NCBI RefSeq assembly: GCF_003850245.1
Contig: NZ_CP031015.1
Span: 806,001 to 870,000 of the forward strand
Source: Microbacterium sp. ABRD28
Lineage (GTDB): Bacteria > Actinomycetota > Actinomycetes > Actinomycetales > Microbacteriaceae
DNA length: 64,000 nt
Reading direction: 5' to 3'
The position numbers and the translations under genes are program-made. The notes below the pieces were generated by a model. The model was not told the DNA's origin. It saw only the letters and a list, made by a program, of their open reading frames with translations, and made no database searches. This document shows positions 24,527 to 32,443 of this stretch, piece by piece. Numbering within the stretch: the first letter of the stretch is position 1; the number at the start of each line of letters is the position of its first letter.

Positions 24527-25027
24527 TCACTCACGGGGTCGGATGCGAGAGCCCTCCGTCTCGAGCCATTCGGCGATGATGACCCGTCGATCGTCGATGA
24601 CGGATGCCGGGAAGGCGAGTCCGCGGCTCGGTACCGAGGCCCCGAGCTCGACCAGCAACGGTCGCAGCGTGTGCTCCACAGCGAGGGCGTGCGCCGGCGC
24701 GCCGATCGTCATCACCGGAATCGCGGTCACCGCGGCCAGTCCGGAAGACGGATAGCGGTCGAGGAACGCCTTGAGCAGCCCGGTGTACGCCGCCTTGTAC
24801 GTCGGGCTGGCGACGATGAGGATGCCCGCGGCAGCGACGCGTGAGAGCAAGGCGTCGACGTCCTCGTCGGGGAATCGGAACACCCTCTCCGCGACGTCGG
24901 CGAGATCGATGGTGGGCTCGGCGTGAGCACCTGTCCGCTCGGCCAGCTGGCCGGCGAGCTCCTCCGCCACGAGCCGGGTGCGCGAACCGGGTTGCGGGTT
25001 GCCGACGAGAACGACGATGGACGACAT
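24527..25027 (-). CDS. NADPH-dependent FMN reductase (SsuE-like)
   Basis: This 166-residue flavodoxin-like protein has VLVGNPQPGSRT near the N terminus (phosphate-binding loop) and SPTYKAAYTGLLKAFLDRYP at about 92-112, a segment typical of NADPH-dependent FMN reductases. It probably supplies reduced flavin to the FMN monooxygenase of the same strand and perhaps to the oxygen-dependent MesX/MesD system. It is divergent from the sulfurtransferase gene. Confidence 0.9.
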   Translation of the reverse strand: MSSIVVLVGNPQPGSRTRLVAEELAGQLAERTGAHAEPTIDLADVAERVFRFPDEDVDALLSRVAAAGILIVASPTYKAAYTGLLKAFLDRYPSSGLAAVTAIPVMTIGAPAHALAVEHTLRPLLVELGASVPSRGLAFPASVIDDRRVIIAEWLETEGSRIRPRE

Positions 25028-25219
25028 GGGTTCCTCACTGGCGGGGTCGGGAAGACCTGGTTCTTCCGCGCCAGGCTAGGGTTCTCGCTGCGGAGGGGCA
25101 CCGCTGTGCGACGAACTGTGACGTCCGGTCCTGGCCGCTTTGTTTCGTCGATGGTCGGCGGATTGCGCTCTGTTTCACCGCTCCACGACATGCTGCGCGG
25201 GACTTCGGACACTCGATGT

Positions 25220-26074
25220 ATGCCGCTGCTGATCACCGCGCTCGAGCTGGCCTCCGAGCTGAGGGCGGGGCGCAGTGTGCGGTTGCTGGACGTGCGGTGG
25301 CGTCTGAACCTGCCGGAGGGGCGACCGGGGTATGTGTCGGGCCATCTTCCCGCCGCTGTCTACGTCGACCTGGAGCGAGAACTGGCAGACCGCGGCCATC
25401 CGGAGGTCGGACGGTACCCGCTGCCGCGACATTCCGCCCTTCAGGACTCCACGAGACGCTGGGGGATCCGCGAGGGCGACCTCGTCGTCGCGTACGACGA
25501 CAACGATGCGGTGCCGGCCGCGCGCGCGTGGTGGCTTCTCCGCGAAAGAGGCGTGGATGTGAGAGTGCTCGACGGGGGCATCCGCGCCTGGGTGGCGGCC
25601 GGTCTTCCTATCGAGCGGGGTGACGTGCTGCCTCCGCGGGGCGACATCATCCTTTCCGAGCGCGATCCAGGGGTCGCGACCATCGATGATGCGGCACGAG
25701 CACCCGCCTCGGGGTACCTCATCGACGTCCGGTCGCCCGAGCACTACCGGGGTCAGTCGACCCGACTCGACGACGTGGCCGGCCACATCCCGGGCGCGGT
25801 CAACATACCGACCGTCTCCCACATCGCGCCCGATGGAACACTCCGGTCGGCCGAGGACATCCGCGCGACGATCGCCGCGGCGTCCGTCGATCCGAGCGCG
25901 CAGATCACGCTCTACTGCGGCACCGGGATCGCTTCTGCGCACTCGGCGCTCGCGTTCGCACGCGCGGGGATCGACACGCGCATCTACGTCGGATCCTGGA
26001 GCCAGTGGGCGCTCTCCTCCACCCGGCCGATCGCGCTCGGTCCCACGCCGTCCGCCGCGCTGCGCGGATGGTGA
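25220..26074 (+). CDS. Sulfurtransferase (two rhodanese domains)
   Basis: The 284-residue product has two rhodanese folds, an inactive N-terminal one (LLDVRWRLN ... GHLPAAVYVDL) and an active C-terminal one with LYCGTGIAS, in which Cys233 carries the persulfide. This matches thiosulfate or 3-mercaptopyruvate sulfurtransferases. The ATG at 25220 is chosen because the first rhodanese strand begins directly after it; upstream in-frame sequence is unrelated. It is divergent from the flavin reductase and precedes the MesX/MesD-like pair, so a role in sulfur supply is likely. Confidence 0.9.
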   Translation: MPLLITALELASELRAGRSVRLLDVRWRLNLPEGRPGYVSGHLPAAVYVDLERELADRGHPEVGRYPLPRHSALQDSTRRWGIREGDLVVAYDDNDAVPAARAWWLLRERGVDVRVLDGGIRAWVAAGLPIERGDVLPPRGDIILSERDPGVATIDDAARAPASGYLIDVRSPEHYRGQSTRLDDVAGHIPGAVNIPTVSHIAPDGTLRSAEDIRATIAAASVDPSAQITLYCGTGIASAHSALAFARAGIDTRIYVGSWSQWALSSTRPIALGPTPSAALRGW

Positions 26075-26171
26075 CGACTGTGCGCCCCGCGCCCCTGTCG
26101 GGTGGTGTGCGTACCTGTGTTACGCCGCACTTGCATGCCCGTGGTGAAGGGTTCATCGTCAGGACGACTAC

Positions 26172-27290
26172 ATGCCACCCGAACCCGATGGATCCTCGAT
26201 GAGTATTGTCTCCCCGGTCTCTCACCGGCCCGCTGCCGCATCGGAGTCGGCCGAGTCCGATGCGGACTGTCCCGTCGGCCTGACATTCCGTGTCGAGCGC
26301 ACGCGGTTCGACGAGACGTACGTGCCGCCCCGCAGCACCCGGCTGACCACCAACTACGCCAATCTCGCCCGTGGTGAGCGCCGTCAGGAGAACCTGCGCA
26401 ACGTCCTGACGATGATCGACGCGCGCTTCAACGATCTCGCCGATTGGGACAATCCCGACCGCGACCGCTACCGCGTCGAACTCCAGATCGTCTCGGTGGG
26501 CCTCCAGATCGACAGCGGCGGAGAAGCCGATCTCGAAACGCCCGCCTTCCCGCTCATCGAGATGCTTCAGACGACGATCGTGGACCGGCGGCTCGGCCGG
26601 CGCATCCCCGGCATCGTCGGCAACAACCTGTCTTCGTATGTGCGCGACTACGACTTCAGCATCCTCCTGCCCCGTCTCGCCGGAGAGAGCCCGAGCGGGG
26701 GCATCCCCGAGAGCTTCGGACAGCTCCACGGGAACCTGTTCCGCGCCTTTCTCGCGTCCGACGCGTACACCCGCGCTTTCGACACCTCGCCCGTCGTGTG
26801 CCTCAGCGCGTCGAGCACGAAGACCTACCACCGGACGGACAACCGTCATCCCCTTCTGGGTGTGGAGTACGTGCAGGACGAGTACTCGTTCACCGACACC
26901 TACTTCGCCAAGATGGGACTGGGCGTCCGCTACTTCATGCCGCCCGGCGGCGTCGCGCCGCTGGCGTTCTACTTCCGCGGCGACCTTCTGAGCGACTACG
27001 GGAACCTTCCGCTCATCGCGACGGTCAGCACGATGGAGACGTTCCAGAAGATCTATCGACCCGAGATCTACAACGCCAACGCCGCCGCGGGTGCGCGATA
27101 TCGTCCGAGCCTGGAGCACACCGACTTCTCCACGACGCAGGTCACCTATGACCGGGATGAGCGCGCGCGTCTCGCCGTCGAGCAGGGGAGATTCGCCGAC
27201 GAGGTGCTCATCGCCCCCCACGGGGAGAGGCTGCAGCGGTGGTCCGACCTGCAGTCCGCTCAGACCGGCGATCCGGAGGAGAAACGGTGA
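26172..27290 (+). CDS. mesX: DUF1852 protein, MesX-like partner of a folate-independent methionine synthase
   Basis: The 372-residue protein matches DUF1852 in my recollection: FRVERTRFDETY, RLTTNYANLARGERRQENL and DYDFSILLPRL. It overlaps a short MetE-like gene (GTGA). Published work on Acinetobacter described DUF1852 (MesX) as required, together with oxygen, for the short methionine synthase MesD. The biochemical role of MesX is not known. The start at 26172 has a GGACG upstream; an ATG at 26199 is an alternative and would remove nine residues. Gene symbol assigned by family and pairing, not by test. Confidence 0.82.
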   Translation: MPPEPDGSSMSIVSPVSHRPAAASESAESDADCPVGLTFRVERTRFDETYVPPRSTRLTTNYANLARGERRQENLRNVLTMIDARFNDLADWDNPDRDRYRVELQIVSVGLQIDSGGEADLETPAFPLIEMLQTTIVDRRLGRRIPGIVGNNLSSYVRDYDFSILLPRLAGESPSGGIPESFGQLHGNLFRAFLASDAYTRAFDTSPVVCLSASSTKTYHRTDNRHPLLGVEYVQDEYSFTDTYFAKMGLGVRYFMPPGGVAPLAFYFRGDLLSDYGNLPLIATVSTMETFQKIYRPEIYNANAAAGARYRPSLEHTDFSTTQVTYDRDERARLAVEQGRFADEVLIAPHGERLQRWSDLQSAQTGDPEEKR

Positions 27291-28378
27291 CACGAGACAT
27301 CCCGACCAGACTTCTTCCCACCTCGACGGCGGGCAGCCTGCCGAAGCCATCGTGGCTCGCACAGTCGCAGACCCTCTGGTCGCCGTGGAAACTGACCGGT
27401 GAGGAACTCGCCGGCGGCAAGCGGGACGCGCTGCGACTCTCCCTTGCCGATCAGCTCGAAGCGGGCCTCGACATCGTCGGTGACGGGGAGCAGACGCGGC
27501 AGCATTTCGTCACCACCTTCATCGAGAATCTCGTCGGGGTGGATTTCGAGAACCGCGCCACGGTGAGAGTCCGGGATCGATACGACGCAGCTGTGCCACG
27601 GGTCGTCGGGGATGTCTCCCGGGGCGCGCCGGTGTTCGTCGATGATGCCCGGTTCCTGCGCGCGCACACCGACCGGCCCATCAAGTGGGCTCTTCCCGGT
27701 CCGATGACCATGGTCGACACCCTCTTCGACGCGCACTACCGCAGCCGGGAGAAACTCGCGTGGGAGTTCGCCGGAATCCTCAACCAGGAGGCGAAGGACC
27801 TCGCCGCCGCCGGTGTCGACATCGTGCAGTTCGACGAGCCCGCCTTCACGGTGTTCCACGACGAGGCGAACGACTGGGGGATCGCCGCGCTGGAGCGCGC
27901 CGCATCCGGGTTGTCCTGTGAGACCGCGGTGCACATCTGCTACGGGTACGGCATCGAGGCCAACACCACCTGGAAGAAGACGCTCGGATCCGAGTGGCGC
28001 CAGTACGAGGAGACCCTTCCCACCCTGCAGCGGTCGAGTCTCGACATCCTTTCTCTGGAGCGTCACAACTCCCGCGTGCCGATCGAGCTTCTCGACCTCG
28101 CCCGGGGGAAGAAGCTCATGGTCGGCGCGATCGACGTGGCGACGAACACCGTCGAGACGCCGGAGGAGGTCGCCGACACGCTGCGCGCCGCGTTGCGTTT
28201 CGTCGATGCGGACAAGCTCTACCCGTCGACCAACTGCGGCATGGCACCGTTGGCGTCGAGCGTCGCTCGCGGGAAGCTGGCCGCGCTGTGCGCCGGGGCG
28301 GAGATCGTCCGGTCCGAGATCTCGGATGCTGCGGGCCAGCAGCCCTCCTCGACCGGCGCCGTCCGCACCGACGGATGA
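27287..28378 (+). CDS. mesD: MetE C-terminal-like methionine synthase, MesD-like
   Basis: At 363 residues this is only the catalytic half of cobalamin-independent MetE. The zinc ligands are in place: His216 and Cys218 (VHICYG), Glu259 (SLERHN) and Cys317 (NCGMAP). So is the homocysteine-binding QFDEPAF. The N-terminal half that helps bind folate is absent, so a methyl donor other than methyltetrahydrofolate is implied, as reported for MesD. The GTG start overlaps the MesX stop, an arrangement fitting an obligate pair. The methyl donor is unknown. Confidence 0.85.
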   Translation: MTRDIPTRLLPTSTAGSLPKPSWLAQSQTLWSPWKLTGEELAGGKRDALRLSLADQLEAGLDIVGDGEQTRQHFVTTFIENLVGVDFENRATVRVRDRYDAAVPRVVGDVSRGAPVFVDDARFLRAHTDRPIKWALPGPMTMVDTLFDAHYRSREKLAWEFAGILNQEAKDLAAAGVDIVQFDEPAFTVFHDEANDWGIAALERAASGLSCETAVHICYGYGIEANTTWKKTLGSEWRQYEETLPTLQRSSLDILSLERHNSRVPIELLDLARGKKLMVGAIDVATNTVETPEEVADTLRAALRFVDADKLYPSTNCGMAPLASSVARGKLAALCAGAEIVRSEISDAAGQQPSSTGAVRTDG

Positions 28379-28694
28379 CATCTGCCCGCACGGCCGATTC
28401 GCACCCCTTCGACCGGCTCGATCGGGCTCGGCTCGATCGGTCGGAGAGTCGCAAGTGGAGCCTGCACGCTGGGGCGATAGGCGCCTGGGTGGCGGAGATG
28501 GGCGCGCTGAGCAATCGAGAGCCGCCGAGACGCGGCGCGCATGGTGAAGCACCGGATGCGTGCCCCACCGCGAGTAAACCGTGAGGAAGAACGTGTCGCG
28601 ATCGATAGCCTCGGGGGCACCCGCGGAAGGTCCACTCCCGCGCAAACACAGGCGAGCATGGCCTCGCACACCCATGAGAGACCGGGGGATATGA
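28379..28694. other. Gene-free right end of segment B
   Basis: No protein family is recognisable between the mesD stop and att copy 3. Frames on both strands read as low-complexity Arg/Ser/Ala sequence. No integrase or excisionase fragment is visible. Confidence 0.5.
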
Positions 28695-28716
28695 GTTCAA
28701 ATCCCACCGTCACCGC
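28695..28716 (+). repeat. Attachment-type repeat, copy 3 (right end)
   Basis: The 22-base stretch GTTCAAATCCCACCGTCACC plus GC is identical to tRNA-Ser positions 67-88. No tRNA 5' half precedes it, so it is a displaced 3' end, as expected for attR. ATAAATCC follows, as after copy 2. Confidence 0.8.
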
Positions 28717-28769
28717 TATAAATCCTTTATCAGACGCCGATTTTGCTCTCGGTTGGATTCGTTTGGGGA

Positions 28770-28798
28770 GAGGCGTCGCGCCTGGAGCGCGGCGCTTC
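28770..28798. terminator. Hairpin after att copy 3
   Basis: GAGGCGTCGCGC pairs with GCGCGGCGCTTC (two G-T pairs) around a 5-base loop. It lies 54 bases after the repeat and shares most bases with the hairpin at 21626, which lies 49 bases after copy 2. It may be the original terminator of the tRNA gene. Confidence 0.55.
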
Positions 28799-28933
28799 TC
28801 CTATTTCGCCAGGGCTTTCGTTTCCAACCGAGGAGCGCCGCGGCAATCCGCCGGCCGTCCGCTTCTGCCGTGGGGCAGATTTCGACGAGGGTCCGCTGCA
28901 ACCGTTGGGCGGATACGGGGAGCCCCCCCCGAT

Positions 28934-29524
28934 TTACTTGCCCTCAGTGTCGGCCGCGTGTGCGGCGAGGAGGTCGACCCTCTCGACCAACCGCTCTACC
29001 GGGGGTGGATCGGTCCCGAACAGCAAGCTTGCGCAAAGTGGGGCGATGACGAGCTCGAAGACGTCCTCGGACGTGGGCACCGTCTCACCTCTGGCCGCCG
29101 CGCGGTCGAGCATGAGCTGAAGCTCGTCGAACCGACGCGACAAGGCTGGCGGTAAAGAGCCCCCGTCGCCGAGTCGCACGGAGACGAGCGTGCGTAGGAG
29201 CAGTACTCCCTCCGAGCCCGCGAGATCCTCCGCGGCTTGGCGCGCGTACTCCCGCAGGTCGTTCGCGTAGTCGCCGGTATCCGGCACCGGCGAGCGCGCG
29301 CTCAACCGTTCACTCACGACGTCGAGCAGGACGCCGTCCACGCTGCCCCATCTGCGGTACAGGGTGCCGAGGTGAACACCCGACCGCTCGGCGATCCGAG
29401 CCATCGTGATCTCGGCTAGCGGCTGCTCCGACTGGAGGGCCGTCACCGCTGCGTGAACGTCAGAGCGGACGCGGGCGGAGCGACCGCCCGGACGCTGGGC
29501 TTTCCGCGACGCCGGATCATTCAT
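28934..29524 (-). CDS. TetR-family transcriptional regulator
   Basis: The 196-residue protein has the TetR helix-turn-helix at about residues 35-60 (ITMARIAERSGVHLGTLYRRWGSVDGVL) and a helical ligand domain. It is the first chromosomal gene right of the attachment-type repeat. It is divergent from the SnoaL-like gene, with a 16-bp inverted repeat in the shared region, so it probably represses that neighbour and itself. The ligand is unknown. Confidence 0.9.
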   Translation of the reverse strand: MNDPASRKAQRPGGRSARVRSDVHAAVTALQSEQPLAEITMARIAERSGVHLGTLYRRWGSVDGVLLDVVSERLSARSPVPDTGDYANDLREYARQAAEDLAGSEGVLLLRTLVSVRLGDGGSLPPALSRRFDELQLMLDRAAARGETVPTSEDVFELVIAPLCASLLFGTDPPPVERLVERVDLLAAHAADTEGK

Positions 29525-29576
29525 CGGCTCACTTTAACGCGAGGAGTGTCGCGGACGGTGTGGCCCTGGCTGCTAT

Positions 29577-29592
29577 CGCGAATAATTTCGCG
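29577..29592. promoter_or_regulatory. Inverted repeat in the TetR/SnoaL divergent region
   Basis: CGCGAA-TAAT-TTCGCG has two perfect 6-base arms around a 4-base spacer. It lies about 50 bases from the TetR start and 77 from the SnoaL-like start, and is a candidate TetR operator. A second candidate is the smaller CGCTTTAAGCG nearer the SnoaL-like gene. Confidence 0.5.
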
Positions 29593-29668
29593 TTTCGAAC
29601 GCACGCGTGCTAACGTCGAACTGTAAAGAGAAATAACTCGCTTTAAGCGGGCAATGAAAGGAGCGGTC

Positions 29669-30127
29669 GTGAAAGACATGACTATCAACAACGTGCGGGA
29701 CGCCGCGCGCCAGACCTTCCGCAATCACCTCGACTACCTGTCGTCGGGCCGGATCCCCGAGTGGGTGGAGCTGTTCGCGGATGAGGGTGTGCTCGAGTTC
29801 CCCTACGGTCCCGAGGGGTTTCCGAAGGCGGTGAGTGGAAAAGCCGAACTGCTCGACTACATGCAGAACTTCCCGAAGCACTTCTCAGTGAAGTTCACCG
29901 ACCTCGTCTTCCACGAGACGGCAGACCCGTCGCTCGTCATCGCTGAATTCTCGAGCGTCGGCACCGCCCTGACTACGGGCCGCCCCTACAACCAGACATA
30001 CATCTCGGTTGTCGAGACGACCGACGGGAAGATCACTCGCTACGTCGACTTCTGGAACCCGCAGGTTGCCGCCGACGCGCTGCGCGGTGGGGCGGACGGC
30101 GTCTTCGCCACCATCGCGAACGACTAA
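29669..30127 (+). CDS. SnoaL/NTF2-like protein
   Basis: The 152-residue product has the cone-shaped SnoaL-like fold pattern: an opening helix with DYLSSGRIPEWVELFADEGVLEFPYGPEG, then strands ending in RYVDFWNPQ. Members are small-molecule isomerases, cyclases or dehydratases, or have no known activity. The GTG at 29669 lies 5 bases after AAAGGAG and is preferred over ATGs at 29654 and 29678. It is divergent from the TetR gene and followed by a strong terminator, so it is a single-gene unit. Confidence 0.85.
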   Translation: MKDMTINNVRDAARQTFRNHLDYLSSGRIPEWVELFADEGVLEFPYGPEGFPKAVSGKAELLDYMQNFPKHFSVKFTDLVFHETADPSLVIAEFSSVGTALTTGRPYNQTYISVVETTDGKITRYVDFWNPQVAADALRGGADGVFATIAND

Positions 30128-30133
30128 TGGTCA

Positions 30134-30166
30134 GGGCTGGCCGCCCTGTTCAGGGGCGGCCAGCCC
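30134..30166 (+). terminator. Terminator after the SnoaL-like gene
   Basis: A perfect 13-bp stem (GGGCTGGCCGCCC with GGGCGGCCAGCCC) encloses a 7-base loop. It starts 7 bases after the stop codon and is followed by TTCG rather than a full T tract. Confidence 0.75.
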
Positions 30167-30345
30167 TTCGCACGGCATCGACGGACGGAAGTGAGCGGCA
30201 GGCGGCGTCGAACTCCTGTGCGACCCGGCCCTCAGCGCTGCGGGCGGCCCCTCGAGATCCGCGTCGTCGGGTCTCGGCGATGTTTCCGCGGTCTTTCCCC
30301 GCGTAGGGTTCTTCGGAGCGGGTGTCTGACGCCTCCAGGGAGATC

Positions 30346-30552
30346 ATGAAGATTCATCACATTGGTACTGTCCTTCTTGGGTGCGGGTTCGCCATGCTCG
30401 TCGGCGTGGTTCTGCTCTTGGACCCGACGGCTCCGGATGCGAACATCGGCGCGGGAATCCTGGCAATGGTCGGCGTTCCGGTCGGCACACTCGGACTTGT
30501 GTTGATCATCGGCCACGCCCTGTTCCGGACTTTCAAGACTGTCCGGAGCTGA
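30346..30552 (+). CDS. Small membrane protein (two helices), unknown
   Basis: The 68-residue frame begins MKIHHIG and has two hydrophobic segments, about residues 7-27 and 36-58, with a short basic tail (FRTFKTVRS). The start at 30346 follows CAGGGAG; an upstream ATG at 30322 lacks a site. Its stop lies 20 bases from the convergent LysR gene end. I do not recognise the family. Codon pattern and clean start support a real gene. Confidence 0.6.
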   Translation: MKIHHIGTVLLGCGFAMLVGVVLLLDPTAPDANIGAGILAMVGVPVGTLGLVLIIGHALFRTFKTVRS

Positions 30553-30571
30553 ACTTCCGCGGTCGGGCAGG

Positions 30572-31456
30572 TTATCCGGACCCTGGTACGTCGCCCAGAT
30601 GCGCCACCACTCGGTCGACCGTTGCCGGGCGCGAACCGCGCGTCCACATCGCGACGACGGGCAGCGAGACCGGTTCCGCGATCTCGAGCTGCACGATCTC
30701 GGGGTCGCGGGTCGCGTCTGGCGACGCAATCGCCACGACATCCGATTCGGAGAGGTCGCTCAACGACACCCCCAGGCCGCTGGCCCGCGACAGCACGGGT
30801 GTGATCGTCGCCCCGTGCGCGGCGACCAGGCGCAGGAGGCCATCGGTCAGAGGTGTGCCGGGTTCGTTCCACACCAGCAGCCGCTCGCCATCGAGTTCCC
30901 GAAGGTGCACACCGTCTGTTCGCTGGGCCCATCGGTGGCGTGCGGGCACGTACAGCCGTGCGGGCGTCGACCGAAGCGCAACGCCGTCGATACCGGGCGC
31001 CACGAGAACCGACCGAGCGAACATGAGCTCGACGCGACGGTCGCGCAGGGCGGCACGCACGTGCTCCGGTCGGAGTTCGTGCATGACGACGGACAATGAC
31101 GGTACGTTCACGCGAAGCGCGTCGACCAGGGCCAGCCGCTCTCCTTGACTGAGCGCGGGCGACACACCGACCTCGACCGTCCCCGCCGTTCCGCTTGCTA
31201 CGCGCTGCACGCGCTCGAGAACTGCGTCGACCATCGAGAGGGCCGCAGGCGCGCCGCGCTGCAGCTCGGCGCCCGCCGGCGTAAGCGACACATCGTGTGT
31301 CGACCGCTCGAAGAGAGGAACGCCCAGGTCGCGCTCGAGCTGCCCGATCGTCTTCGAGACCGCCTGCTGCGTCATGAACAACGCCGACGCCGCCCGAGTG
31401 AAGTTCAGCTCCCGAGCCACCGCGAGAAAGACACGAAGCTGCCGCAGATCAGGCAT
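30572..31456 (-). CDS. LysR-family transcriptional regulator
   Basis: The 294-residue protein starts with the LysR winged helix (LRVFLAVARELNFTRAASALFMTQQAVSKTI, residues 7-37), then a linker helix and a two-lobed effector domain. It is divergent from the DUF1330-SnoaL fusion gene across 154 bases, so control of that gene is likely. The effector is not deducible. Confidence 0.92.
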   Translation of the reverse strand: MPDLRQLRVFLAVARELNFTRAASALFMTQQAVSKTIGQLERDLGVPLFERSTHDVSLTPAGAELQRGAPAALSMVDAVLERVQRVASGTAGTVEVGVSPALSQGERLALVDALRVNVPSLSVVMHELRPEHVRAALRDRRVELMFARSVLVAPGIDGVALRSTPARLYVPARHRWAQRTDGVHLRELDGERLLVWNEPGTPLTDGLLRLVAAHGATITPVLSRASGLGVSLSDLSESDVVAIASPDATRDPEIVQLEIAEPVSLPVVAMWTRGSRPATVDRVVAHLGDVPGSG

Positions 31457-31610
31457 CGAGCGCCCCCGGTTGTGACTTCACGTCGAATGCTCGTTTCCTA
31501 TCGCAGACCGATGGGAACAATCTGAAAACCAGGATGCTGCGGCGGGAAAACCCCGAGGACCGTAGTGAGCTCCTGTCAGCGACCCGATCATTCAGCGAGA
31601 GTAGACCGTC

Positions 31611-32327
31611 ATGCCCGCATACAGCCTTACCGAAGTCACCGTGCTCGACGAAGCCGGTGCTCAGCACTACGCCGAGCTGACCCGTGCGGCCGTCGCCGCA
31701 TACGGTGGAACATTCCGAGTGCTTGCTGCCGAGGCCGATATCGCCGAAGGCGAGTGGGCACCGGACAAGCGGGTTGTTCTCATCGAGTTCCCCGACATGC
31801 AACACACCCATCGGTGGTACCACTCCGCCGAGTACGCACCGGCTCGCGAAATCGCCAAGACGGCGCTCGAGCGCACTCTGGTCTTCGTCGAGGGGGTCGA
31901 AGATGGTGGGGGCGAAGGCGCACGCGAGCTGAACGACGCGGAGGCGACGGTTCGGCGGTTCTACGAAGCGATGTCCAGCGGAGACACGAGCGCCGCCCGT
32001 GACTTTCTCTCCGAGGGCTGGGAAGACATCCCGCTTCCCCCTGGGGTTCCGGCCGGCGTCGAAGGCTTCACGGCAACGGTCGCCTTTCTTCGCGCGGCGT
32101 TCCCCGATCTGAGCGTCACGGTGGAAGACGTCCTGATCTCGGGTGACCGGGTCGCCACGCGGGTCGTGGCGCGGGGCACGCACCTCGGAGAGTTCCTCGG
32201 GGTCGCGCCGACCGGTCGGATCGTCGAATTCCGCGCGTTCGACTTCCACCGGCTGTCGAGCGGCAAGATCGCGCAATCCTGGCACATCGAAGACCTCTTC
32301 GCCGTGCTCGACCAGCTTCAGGGTTGA
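31611..32327 (+). CDS. DUF1330 domain fused to a SnoaL-like ester cyclase domain
   Basis: The 238-residue product joins two small ferredoxin-like or NTF2-like units. Residues 1-100 match DUF1330 (VLIEFPDMQHTHRWYHSAEYAPAR). Residues about 108-238 match the polyketide-cyclase SnoaL group (VRRFYEAMSSGDTSAARDFLS ... FRAFDFHRLSSGKIAQSWH). Both families usually occur as separate proteins. The pairing suggests one small aromatic or acyl substrate is bound and rearranged, but no activity is known. It is divergent from the LysR gene. Confidence 0.82.
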   Translation: MPAYSLTEVTVLDEAGAQHYAELTRAAVAAYGGTFRVLAAEADIAEGEWAPDKRVVLIEFPDMQHTHRWYHSAEYAPAREIAKTALERTLVFVEGVEDGGGEGARELNDAEATVRRFYEAMSSGDTSAARDFLSEGWEDIPLPPGVPAGVEGFTATVAFLRAAFPDLSVTVEDVLISGDRVATRVVARGTHLGEFLGVAPTGRIVEFRAFDFHRLSSGKIAQSWHIEDLFAVLDQLQG

Positions 32328-32443
32328 CCTCGTGATCCACCCCGAACAGTGGGGTCGAGGCTTCATCGACCCTGCGCCGGGGCGTAGGTTGAAGCCACCG
32401 TGCGACCCGAGTCGCCTTCCACGCTCCACGAAGGACGGTTGCC

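Noticed and set aside
28681..28720. A second tRNA gene at the right repeat
   Set aside because: Only the T loop and acceptor 3' strand are present; no D arm, anticodon arm or matching 5' strand precedes it.
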